From a virus, in IMG/VR virus record IMGVR_UViG_3300020200_000002, positions 1-31,099 of that record: a stretch of DNA of 31,099 bases. The stretch is one strand, 5' to 3'. The notes beneath the pieces were generated by a model. That model did not search any database. It saw only the letters and a program-made list of their open reading frames with translations, and had not been told where the DNA came from. A program made the position numbers and the translations under genes. Shown piece after piece: positions 19,436 through 26,035 of this stretch; the first letter of the stretch is position 1; each line of letters starts with the position of its first letter.

Positions 19436-20143
19436 CTAGCAAGCTTGCCCCTTGTCAAAGCGAAACCTAACGAATCTGCCGTGCCGGTATTTACCAGCAG
19501 CGGTCAACTGCATGGCCTTAATTTCAATCCATGCGCCGATGCTGGCGGCGGCTTGGCGAATTTCCACCTCGCCAAAGCCAAAGATTCGGCCAGCGGGAAT
19601 CTTGCGCCCCTTGACCATGCGCGACACGGCGACGCTCTGCGCGTCCTCGTCCACGCTGGCAATTATCACATCCTCGGTGATTTCGCGCTTGAACCGCAGC
19701 CAGTCGTTCGGCTGGTGATAGGTTGAGCGCAAGTCTTTGGCGACCACTCCCTCGCTCGGTTCTTTAATCGCGTCGGGCGAGGAATAATGCGGAACAATCG
19801 CTATTTCGTGCGGTAAATTCAGCGTGGCAAGCTTCGCCAGTCGAGCCGCTAAAGGTTGCCCGCTTATGTCCTCGCCTTTGAGTTCTAGCAGGTCAAAAGC
19901 GCGAAAAGTGTCGCCCACCTTCTCACAGTCAAGCACGGCAGACGTTTCAGATTTCAAGCTGATTGGCTTGGACTGCATCGCTCGCCCGTGCCAGGTGCAA
20001 CCAGAAGGAGACAGGCGAAGCACGGCTCGCTCGCCGTCAATCTTCTCTTGCCAAATAAAGTTTGCGCCAAGGGCAACCGCCGCGCCAGATGCTTGCTCGT
20101 AAGCGAAACACCCGGCGAAACCTTTGGGCTCGTAACTCGTCAC
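19436..20143 (-). CDS. ATP-dependent DNA ligase, minimal type
   Basis: A 235-residue nucleotidyltransferase. Motif I is KIDGER (34-39, Lys34 the AMP acceptor). Motif III reads LDCEK then FRAFDLLEL (71-88), motif IV EGVVAKD (131-137), motif V WLRFKRE (148-154) and a C-terminal OB-like region ending GRFVRFRFDK (222-231). The set appears complete, so it probably seals nicks. It lacks any extra DNA-binding domain. Unusually it sits among head-tail connector genes, not with ssb and recT. Capping or RNA ligase families are alternatives but fit less well. Confidence 0.85.
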   Translation of the reverse strand: MTSYEPKGFAGCFAYEQASGAAVALGANFIWQEKIDGERAVLRLSPSGCTWHGRAMQSKPISLKSETSAVLDCEKVGDTFRAFDLLELKGEDISGQPLAARLAKLATLNLPHEIAIVPHYSSPDAIKEPSEGVVAKDLRSTYHQPNDWLRFKREITEDVIIASVDEDAQSVAVSRMVKGRKIPAGRIFGFGEVEIRQAAASIGAWIEIKAMQLTAAGKYRHGRFVRFRFDKGQAC

Positions 20144-20152
20144 GCCCTGACC

Positions 20153-20326
20153 TTAGCGAGAGCGGGCGGGAACTTCAAGCGGTGGAAGGGCCGGAAACAA
20201 ACTAGAAGCCCAGCTAATTTTCAGCCGAGTCAGAGCCAAATCCAGCGGACGCAATTCTCGGCGATTGGCAAACCGAATTCGCGCCTTCAACGCTGCCAGT
20301 GCTGCCGCCTCGCGTGCGTAGGTCAT
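20153..20326 (-). CDS. Small basic protein, 57 residues, unknown function
   Basis: MTYAREAAALAALKARIRF..., starting in an ATGA overlap with the upstream connector gene and ending nine bases before the ligase start. It is Ala/Arg/Leu-rich with a helical first half. Tight packing supports translation; no family recognised. It may be a ligase or connector accessory by position only. Confidence 0.55.
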   Translation of the reverse strand: MTYAREAAALAALKARIRFANRRELRPLDLALTRLKISWASSLFPALPPLEVPARSR

Positions 20327-20634
20327 CGGTTCGTCGCCACGCATTTAAGTCTGGCTTCGGTGTTGATCTGGCTCAGGTCGATTTGCTCGACCCGATAGGA
20401 GCGCGAGCGATGCACCACAACGCTGCCTCGCGCTGGGGCTGGCGTGGGCAAATCCAAAACGCGAGCCGAAATTGTCACGTCAAACTCGTCCAGAAAGCCG
20501 CCCATGTCGTTTTTGCGGCCAGACGTGCGGAAGGTTACGGAACAAGGAATGGTGGCCGCGCCAAAGGTAAACGTCTCCCCAAGCTCGGCAAAGATGTAGC
20601 TGAGGTCAGCGTTTTGTTCACTGGACAAGCTCAT
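20323..20634 (-). CDS. Head-tail joining protein candidate
   Basis: A 103-residue beta-rich protein (ELGETFTFGAATIPCSVTF...DMGGFLDEFDVTISARVLDLPTP...GSVVVHRSRSYRVEQIDLS). The succession of strands and a final YRV..ID pattern resembles lambda gpFII-type head-tail joining or stopper proteins. It overlaps the upstream small gene by 17 bases. Confidence 0.55.
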   Translation of the reverse strand: MSLSSEQNADLSYIFAELGETFTFGAATIPCSVTFRTSGRKNDMGGFLDEFDVTISARVLDLPTPAPARGSVVVHRSRSYRVEQIDLSQINTEARLKCVATNR

Positions 20635-20884
20635 TTAATTTTGGTCTGCCCCGACGTTTAGGAGCAGTCACCACCGGCGCGTCTCCCACCACCGTCACCC
20701 GGCGTCGCCACGGCAACGGCGCACGAAGCATCATGATCTCAACCTCGCCAGATAAACCGTTAGCGGCGAGGGCAGCGTCGTCGTGGAAAATCGCGTCTGC
20801 CGTTGGCGTTTGTTTCTTGTCGCCTAAAAAAAGGACGGCCAGCTTGCCGCTGCCGTCCCGTGCTATAGTTGCTGCAATTTTCAT
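20618..20884 (-). CDS. Small protein with an AT-hook-like basic tail
   Basis: An 88-residue protein starting MKIAATIARDGSGKLAVLFLGDKK. The N-terminal half is beta-prone; the C-terminus carries KRRGRPKLNE, matching the GRP core of an AT-hook that inserts in the DNA minor groove. It directly follows the major capsid gene. A capsid accessory contacting packaged DNA, or a connector, are both possible. The start is the ATG at 20884; a longer frame from 20920 adds 12 residues without support. Confidence 0.6.
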   Translation of the reverse strand: MKIAATIARDGSGKLAVLFLGDKKQTPTADAIFHDDAALAANGLSGEVEIMMLRAPLPWRRRVTVVGDAPVVTAPKRRGRPKLNELVQ

Positions 20885-20932
20885 TCGGATGGTGTCGTTA
20901 CGTTGCCCATCCCGGCCCAATGTCAGGCAGGG

Positions 20933-21820
20933 TTATTCAGAGACGATGCGCTTGATGTTGCCAGCGACGCCCACGGCCACGCCGTAAATGACGCCGACTT
21001 CCATGCGGTACTTGCGGTCATCCGCAGAATACCAGCGGCGGAACTGGAGCGAGAAACCAGAATCAGGATCGGTCACGGTCTCGATTTCGCCGGGGTAATT
21101 GGCAGGCGCGGCGGGCAAGCGGGTCGCAACCAGCAAGCCTTGGTTAGTGCCGCACATACCGACGAGTGCCTCGGAGTTTGCGGGAATGTCCGTGTACTCA
21201 AAAACCGACAAGCCATGCACGCGAGGAATGCGGTTTTCCAAAATCACCGAGGGGCTGCCGTAAGCGTAGGCTTGCTGCACCGAGGCGTCTTTCGCGAGGT
21301 TCGCGTAGTAAGACGGGTTGATCAGCAAGAAGCGGCCATCTTGCGGAACGTTGCCCGAAGTTAATGCGGCGGCGAGGTCGGCGCAATCATCTGCGTCGAA
21401 CGTGCCAGCCGCGCCAGTGAAGCCTGCCGCACCATAGTTGGCGTTAGTCACCAGAGCCAGTGCGCTGTCAATGATCGCGTTAGCGATGCCGTTGACGGCG
21501 GGCTTGATGAAAACCTCGTTGAGGTTGACGCTGCTTTTGCTCCACTCGCTGTCGGAAAAAGCAATGCGCGTGCCTTTGTAGTTGGACAAGCTGATGGTCT
21601 TGGCCGTGGTGGTCGCGTCCTGGTCTGCCGCCGCTGCCGTGAAATCCTGCGCGGTGGTCGCGGTGGCCACGCGAGTCGTCACGCTTTCGCCCTGCGTGGC
21701 AACGTCAGAGGAAAAGTCGGTTGCCATCACGCTCCGCAGAAGCGGAAGCTTGGGCAGCAGAACGTCGAGGGACTGAGCCGCTATCGCGGCTAGATTTACA
21801 CCATTGAGGGAGTTTGCCAT
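20933..21820 (-). CDS. Major capsid protein
   Basis: A 295-residue protein (MANSLNGVNLAAIAAQSLDVLLPKLPLLRSV...). The pattern of an N-terminal helix, a GESVTTRV strand, the FLLINPSYYANLAKD helix, and EYTDIPANSEALVGMCGTNQGLLVATR fits an HK97-fold coat. The gene lies right after a coiled-coil scaffold and protease gene, the normal head order. No delta domain is evident because the scaffold is separate. Leader lacks Shine-Dalgarno (AACTAACTGACCT). Confidence 0.88.
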   Translation of the reverse strand: MANSLNGVNLAAIAAQSLDVLLPKLPLLRSVMATDFSSDVATQGESVTTRVATATTAQDFTAAAADQDATTTAKTISLSNYKGTRIAFSDSEWSKSSVNLNEVFIKPAVNGIANAIIDSALALVTNANYGAAGFTGAAGTFDADDCADLAAALTSGNVPQDGRFLLINPSYYANLAKDASVQQAYAYGSPSVILENRIPRVHGLSVFEYTDIPANSEALVGMCGTNQGLLVATRLPAAPANYPGEIETVTDPDSGFSLQFRRWYSADDRKYRMEVGVIYGVAVGVAGNIKRIVSE

Positions 21821-21840
21821 AGGTCAGTTAGTTTTGGTTT

Positions 21841-22251
21841 TTACACTGAAAAATGCTTGCGATGCTTAAGGAAAATGGCCCGTTTTCCGGCAGCGTCGGC
21901 TTTCGCATAAGCGGCCAGAATGTCGGCTTGGTTAGATTCGGTGGCCGGTGCGACTTGCAACGGCTTGGCAAGGCCGACAGAAGCGACCTGTTGCACGGCC
22001 AAAGCCGCTGCGCGGGTTTCGACCTCGGCCTTAAAATCGCGGGCGGCGGTCTGTGCCTCGGCCAGTTTGGTCGCCAACTCGTTCCGCTCCTGCATGAGTG
22101 CGGCCTTTTCAGCGGCCAGCGCGACCATCTCGCCTTGCAGGTCGGCCAAGGCTTTGTTGCCTTCGGTGATAGCTTGCGAGCGTTCACCCGCCTCGGCGGA
22201 AGCCTTTTCCAAACTAGCCTTGAGGCTGGCAATTTCTTGTAAAGCTGTCAT
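21841..22251 (-). CDS. Capsid scaffolding protein
   Basis: A 136-residue protein; residues 1-85 form a nearly continuous coiled coil rich in Ala/Glu/Lys, and the C-terminal part (ADILAAYAKADAAGKRAIFLKHRKHF) is a basic helix like those that bind coat protein in other scaffolds. Its place just before the capsid gene and after the protease gene supports the role. A dedicated promoter candidate precedes it. Confidence 0.8.
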   Translation of the reverse strand: MTALQEIASLKASLEKASAEAGERSQAITEGNKALADLQGEMVALAAEKAALMQERNELATKLAEAQTAARDFKAEVETRAAALAVQQVASVGLAKPLQVAPATESNQADILAAYAKADAAGKRAIFLKHRKHFSV

Positions 22252-22263
22252 AAGTTACGCTTA

Positions 22264-22291
22264 GACATACTATAAGCCTGACTTATGTCAA
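22264..22291 (-). promoter_or_regulatory. Promoter of the scaffold-capsid genes
   Basis: TTGACA (22286-22291), 16-base spacer, TATGTC (22264-22269). The -35 lies within the 3' end of the protease gene, and the predicted transcript begins about six bases before the ATG at 22251. Confidence 0.55.
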
Positions 22292-23107
22292 GTCTGCAAG
22301 CATTATTTTTTTTGCCCCCGCCAAATCGACCACCACGGCATCACTTAACTTAGCAAACGCTGACTCATAGCCCAGAAAAGTTTGACCCTGCATAGAATCC
22401 TCGGACACGCCAGGCCGGTTGCTCATCACGTGCGACTTGAAAATTGCCGCCAGACTGTCAACCCGCTGCTGGATGTTGCTCGCCTGATCGTCGCTGAGTG
22501 CAGTTCCCGGCACGCCCGCGCCCTTGTACTTGCCGGATCGGAAAACGCGCACGGCTAAACCCATCATTGAAGCCATCGCGCTTTGGTCAGTGTGCGCGAC
22601 ATAAACTCCAATGCTGCCGACCTCGGCAGAGATTGTGGCGAAGATGGCTCGCGTCGGTGCGGCGAGCCAATAGGCGGCGGAACAGCACAAGCCAGCCGTG
22701 TAAGAGTAGATTGGCTTCTTCTGCGCGGCTTCGGCGATGTAGCTGCCAAGCTCCGGCGTGCCAGTGACAAATCCGCCGGGGCTGTCAAAATTAAGCAGCA
22801 CGGCCCGCACCTTGGGATCGGCTAGAGCAGTCTCGATCTGCTCGCGGATTTTGCCGGTGTCGACAAAGCCAAACGCCGACGCAATCGCAGGGAGGCCGGT
22901 TGAGATTGTGCCTTTGATCGGCACGGTTGCGATGCCGTCCTCGCCCACGGTCATTTGCGGCAAGCAATCGCCGTAGATGTCGCAATCCTCGTCTTCGTCG
23001 TTGGTGAAAGAGTGCGGCAGACTTGCCTCGGAAACCTCGGCCACTTGAGCGGCCCAGCGTTTCGGATCGATTAGCAAAACATCTTGCGAGGCGAGGGCAG
23101 CTTTCAT
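22283..23107 (-). CDS. Head maturation protease, S49 (SppA/lambda gpC) family
   Basis: A 274-residue protein starting MKAALASQDVLLID. Family hallmarks: GTIST in the first strand, LLNFDSPGGFVTGT (104-117), YTAGLCCSAAYWLA with nucleophile S143, and SGKYKGAGVP with the candidate base K195. It cleaves scaffold or coat during head maturation. The ATG overlaps the portal stop (ATGA). The frame extends upstream 56 residues but that part is Arg-rich translation of the portal gene in another frame. Confidence 0.9.
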   Translation of the reverse strand: MKAALASQDVLLIDPKRWAAQVAEVSEASLPHSFTNDEDEDCDIYGDCLPQMTVGEDGIATVPIKGTISTGLPAIASAFGFVDTGKIREQIETALADPKVRAVLLNFDSPGGFVTGTPELGSYIAEAAQKKPIYSYTAGLCCSAAYWLAAPTRAIFATISAEVGSIGVYVAHTDQSAMASMMGLAVRVFRSGKYKGAGVPGTALSDDQASNIQQRVDSLAAIFKSHVMSNRPGVSEDSMQGQTFLGYESAFAKLSDAVVVDLAGAKKIMLADLT

Positions 23108-24585
23108 TCGGATGGTTCGGGTTCGGTTATGGTTGACGGCGGGTTCGGGCTGCGTTGTTGCAAGAGCGACAGCGCGGCCTCGATGGTGACGCCGTGCCGA
23201 GCGGCGAGAGCTTTTGAGCGTGTGAGCAGGTCGTCGGCCTCGGCCTCTTGCTGGTCGCGTTCTTCCTCCCACCATTTGCCACGACGGGCGGCAATGTCTT
23301 TCATCGTCGTAAAGCCCAATTTATATTCCTCTCGATCCACCTGACTGGAATACCCACGGTCACAACTCATCTGTTCGGGCGTCTGGTGGGCGATTTTCCA
23401 CCAGTCGGGATTCTCTGGCAGTTCGCCCTCTTTAATAGCCTTGGCAATCCGCCATGCATCAATGCGCCTTGCCATGTATTGAGCCACGCACTGATATTCT
23501 GCGATGGTGCGTTGCGCGACCTCCATGACCATGCGAAGCGACGCCCCGCCAATTTTGGTCGCGTCGTAAGTTAGCTCCACGGGCCAGTTGATCGCTTGCA
23601 ATCCGTCGCGGGTGATTCGTTCCCAAAACTCCTGCGTGTTCTGCGATGGCCGCGAGCTTTCAGGAAACTCAATCTTGCTGCCGCTGTTGGCTCGGAAGAT
23701 TCGCATGGTTGCGCCGTCGGTGCGTTCCTCGTAAACCGAGCCGCCGTTGGCTCCGCTGCCGCTGGTAACTTCGTCCGCGTCTAAATCCAAGCTACCCTCC
23801 TCGCTGTGTTCTATTATAGCGATGCTCGCTTCCTTCTTCAGCGCGAGCCGCAAAAACTCAAATGCCTGCTTGCGGTCTTGCCAGTCGCGGATTCCCGCCG
23901 CGATTTGCGAAGTGCCACGGGTTTGATCGGCAAAGTCTGGCCGATAATAGACTGCCAAATCTGCGGTGGACACGTCGCGGGGCTGGCTGGCTCCGTCGTA
24001 AATCCGCCAGCCGATGACCCGGCCAAACGGGTTGAGAATGGCTCCATTGACCAGGAGGTTTCCGGCAAATGCCCCGTCTAACACTTCGCTGGCTTCGCCA
24101 ACCGAGCCGATGCGGTGCGCGGGGATTAGTTGAATTTGCGGATACTCGGACGACTCGCTGTGCGTAAGCAGAACGCCCACGTCGCCGTCGCGGATAATGC
24201 TGATGATCCCAACGCGCAGGACGTTTCGCCAGTCGTACATTCCACCCGACACGGTGCAGACCTTGTGCCACTCGTAGAGCAGGCTTTCGGCTCTCTCGCC
24301 CCAATCGCCCTGTGGCCGTCCATAATATTGGGGAATAAACGCATCGCCAATGGCCGTCGCTGCGATGGTGATGATGGCATTCTGCAACGGCGCGACGTTC
24401 GCGTAGAGATACCGGCCCAAGCTCATCAGCTCGCGGTGGCCACTGCCAGCGATGGAATTGTAGTCGGCAGCAGCATTCCACACGCGAGGCGCGCGCGAAT
24501 CCCACCGAGCCGAATCGTAAAGCGTGTTGCCACGGGCAGCAGGTCGTCCGTAAGCGTCCAGAATTCGAAAAGGTTTAGCGGCCAT
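23104..24585 (-). CDS. Portal protein, lambda gpB type
   Basis: A 493-residue protein. Its order of features, MAAKPFRILDAYGRP, a YDSARWDSRAPRVWN segment, IISIIRDGDVGVLL (about 125-140), IQLIPAHRIGS, ADLAVYYRPDFADQTRGTSQIA and KKEASIAII, is that of lambda-type portals. It forms the dodecameric DNA gate at one vertex, and binds terminase and the connector. Upstream neighbour is the gpW-like gene, downstream the protease, as in lambda. Confidence 0.92.
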   Translation of the reverse strand: MAAKPFRILDAYGRPAARGNTLYDSARWDSRAPRVWNAAADYNSIAGSGHRELMSLGRYLYANVAPLQNAIITIAATAIGDAFIPQYYGRPQGDWGERAESLLYEWHKVCTVSGGMYDWRNVLRVGIISIIRDGDVGVLLTHSESSEYPQIQLIPAHRIGSVGEASEVLDGAFAGNLLVNGAILNPFGRVIGWRIYDGASQPRDVSTADLAVYYRPDFADQTRGTSQIAAGIRDWQDRKQAFEFLRLALKKEASIAIIEHSEEGSLDLDADEVTSGSGANGGSVYEERTDGATMRIFRANSGSKIEFPESSRPSQNTQEFWERITRDGLQAINWPVELTYDATKIGGASLRMVMEVAQRTIAEYQCVAQYMARRIDAWRIAKAIKEGELPENPDWWKIAHQTPEQMSCDRGYSSQVDREEYKLGFTTMKDIAARRGKWWEEERDQQEAEADDLLTRSKALAARHGVTIEAALSLLQQRSPNPPSTITEPEPSE

Positions 24586-24586
24586 G

Positions 24587-24835
24587 TCAGCGCGAGTTGA
24601 AAGTGCAAACGGCGCGCGTTACGTGTGCGCCGTAGGTGTCGGGATCGATTTTTCGCAGGGCGTACCGGCATTCCTCCAAAACCTCTTTTACTGGCATGGC
24701 AAATTGCTTGCCCGTCGCGGTGTTGCCGCTGCTCCAGGTCATCAAGGTTTTGCCTTCCGTCACCAAAGCCTTTGCTTGAGTGCGGATTTCCAAAACTTGC
24801 GCCAAAGTAAAATCGGCAAAAATTCCAGAGGCCAC
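24587..24835 (-). CDS. gpW-like head-tail joining protein
   Basis: An 82-residue protein with a GTG start at 24835. TLAQVLEIRTQAKALVTEGKTLMTW and VKEVLEECRYALRKIDP are two helices separated by a short beta hairpin, the gpW pattern, and the position before the portal matches lambda W. The start codon lies six bases after a TATGCT -10, predicting a leaderless transcript. Confidence 0.7.
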   Translation of the reverse strand: MASGIFADFTLAQVLEIRTQAKALVTEGKTLMTWSSGNTATGKQFAMPVKEVLEECRYALRKIDPDTYGAHVTRAVCTFNSR

Positions 24836-24841
24836 GAATTC

Positions 24842-24870
24842 AGCATATATTAGCCGAACTTATTTTGCAA
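24842..24870 (-). promoter_or_regulatory. Promoter of the head operon
   Basis: TTGCAA (24865-24870), 17-base spacer, TATGCT (24842-24847), six bases before the GTG start at 24835. A late promoter here would let head genes be expressed separately from terminase. Confidence 0.6.
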
Positions 24871-24919
24871 GCCCTTTGGATAAGCTGCGCTTTAATCGTA
24901 AAAAAAGGCGATTTACCTA

Positions 24920-24949
24920 TTGCAGCGCAAGCTTAGCTTGCGCTAGATT
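24920..24949 (+). promoter_or_regulatory. Promoter/operator of the plus-strand cassette
   Basis: TTGCAG (24920-24925) and TAGATT (24944-24949), 18 bases apart. A perfect 9-bp inverted repeat with a TTA centre (24924-24944) fills the spacer, so a dimeric regulator bound there would control the promoter directly. The hairpin has no adjacent T-run on the plus strand, so it is less likely to be a terminator. Confidence 0.5.
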
Positions 24950-24989
24950 GGAGGCGTCGAAAGTAACTAACTAAAACAAAAGCAGACAC

Positions 24990-25298
24990 ATGAAAACGAA
25001 CACGAAACCAAACATGGAATGGACAAGAAACCTTTACGAAGTCGGCGCGCCGATACGCGACGCCGCTCAGCTACATCTTTGCCGAGCTTGGGCTCAGCGG
25101 ATTGCCTATAGCATCGCGGATGCTGACAAGGCACTGTCCGCCGCGCAGTCGCTCTACGCCGAACAAATGGCGGCTATCAAAGCAGACGCCGCCCGGCTTG
25201 AGTCAGTCGTCGCCGGCCTTTGGACTAGGGAAGAAATCGCATCGGCGAAGCGCGGATTTATGCTTGTTGATGGAAAGGAGATTGCGCTTTGCCGCTAG
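24990..25298 (+). CDS. Helical hypothetical protein of the plus-strand cassette
   Basis: A 102-residue protein (MKTNTKPNMEWTRNLYEVG...). Residues 25-80 are Ala-rich and helical, possibly a coiled coil (IADADKALSAAQSLYAEQM). No motif recognised. It is the first gene of a three-gene set transcribed against the surrounding head genes, behind its own promoter and palindrome. The leader AACTAACTAAAAC has no Shine-Dalgarno near the ATG. Confidence 0.65.
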   Translation: MKTNTKPNMEWTRNLYEVGAPIRDAAQLHLCRAWAQRIAYSIADADKALSAAQSLYAEQMAAIKADAARLESVVAGLWTREEIASAKRGFMLVDGKEIALCR

Positions 25299-25379
25299 TT
25301 TCTGACCCGCCACCCTGCGCCCGACGCAAGCCGGACGCAGCAGGCGGGGCAAATGCCCGCAAAAACAAAAACCAAAAAC

Positions 25380-25706
25380 ATGAACACACACACACACACA
25401 CCCGGCCCGTGGCTGGCAAACAACGACGGCCTCGTCTGGTCGGATCACACCTCGCTCGGCAAGCAAAACGTCATCGGCGCATTTACGCCAGCGGACGCCG
25501 CGCTTATCGCCAGCGCACCGGAACTGCTTGCCAGTTTGCAGGAGCTATTGGCTCACCTTGCCGGTTGGACTAACGCCGGACTCCTCGCCAGTCAAACTAA
25601 TAAGGCCACGCGACTGGCTTCGGAGTTCGGAGCGCAGCACAAACTAATTCCAGCAGCCAAAGCCGCCCGCGCTGCTATCGCCAAGGCGAAAGGAGGCGCG
25701 AAGTGA
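25380..25706 (+). CDS. Phage protein with THTPGPW start, second cassette gene
   Basis: A 108-residue protein beginning MNTHTHTPGPWLANNDG, with GAFTPADAALIASAPELLASLQELL. This HTPGPW...LIAxAPELLxxL pattern marks a small family frequent in phages, with unknown role. The first codons lie in an (AC)9 tract (25384-25401). I prefer the ATG at 25380 to an earlier one at 25353. The stop overlaps the next start (GTGA). Confidence 0.75.
   Translation: MNTHTHTPGPWLANNDGLVWSDHTSLGKQNVIGAFTPADAALIASAPELLASLQELLAHLAGWTNAGLLASQTNKATRLASEFGAQHKLIPAAKAARAAIAKAKGGAK
25384..25401. repeat. (AC)9 dinucleotide tract in the start region of a gene
   Basis: Nine AC units immediately after the ATG of the second cassette gene. 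Change by one unit would shift the reading frame, so slippage could switch the gene off. In bacteria such tracts are often phase-variable; here that is unproven. Confidence 0.9.
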
Positions 25707-26035
25707 AAGGCAACCGCAAAGAGCTTTTTAAGTGTTCCGCCTGCGGCAGTGTTGCCAAGTTGGACTGCAACAAGCGCCACTGGTGTAATTGCAACCCATC
25801 CGCTCCGTTTGCCATGCACAGCGTTAAGGCTGCGCGGGTCACTGACGGAATCGTAGTTGCTTACCTTGCGTTCATCGGCGCACGTGGCGGCAAGGCCGGG
25901 ACGGGCAAGGCCAAGGCGCGATCATCGGAACAAGCTCGCAAGGCAGCGCTCGCGGGCGTGGCCAAGCGGCGGGCTAAGGCGCAGGCTTCAGCTCATAATC
26001 CTTCGCCGCCGTCGGCAGAATCGCGCCCCGGCTGA
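25703..26035 (+). CDS. Zinc-ribbon-like small basic protein, third cassette gene
   Basis: A 110-residue protein with a GTG start overlapping the upstream stop. Cysteines at 11, 14, 22, 28 and 30 (CSACG...C...CNC) suggest a zinc-binding N-terminus. Residues 60-110 are Ala/Lys/Arg-rich and probably disordered or DNA-binding. The last 62 bases overlap the 3' end of the convergent terminase gene. Function unknown. Confidence 0.65.
   Translation: MKGNRKELFKCSACGSVAKLDCNKRHWCNCNPSAPFAMHSVKAARVTDGIVVAYLAFIGARGGKAGTGKAKARSSEQARKAALAGVAKRRAKAQASAHNPSPPSAESRPG

Larger units (their letters stand above)
24836..24989. promoter_or_regulatory. Divergent promoter region between gpW-like gene and plus-strand cassette
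   Basis: This 154-bp gap separates divergent genes. Toward the minus strand it carries TTGCAA-N17-TATGCT (24842-24870). Toward the plus strand it carries TTGCAG-N18-TAGATT (24920-24949), whose spacer holds a perfect 9-bp inverted repeat AGCGCAAGC-TTA-GCTTGCGCT (24924-24944). Confidence 0.65.

Noticed and set aside
23108-23275. Upstream extension of the S49 protease by 56 residues
   Set aside because: It reads the portal gene in another frame and is Arg/His-rich. The ATG at 23107 overlaps the portal stop as expected.
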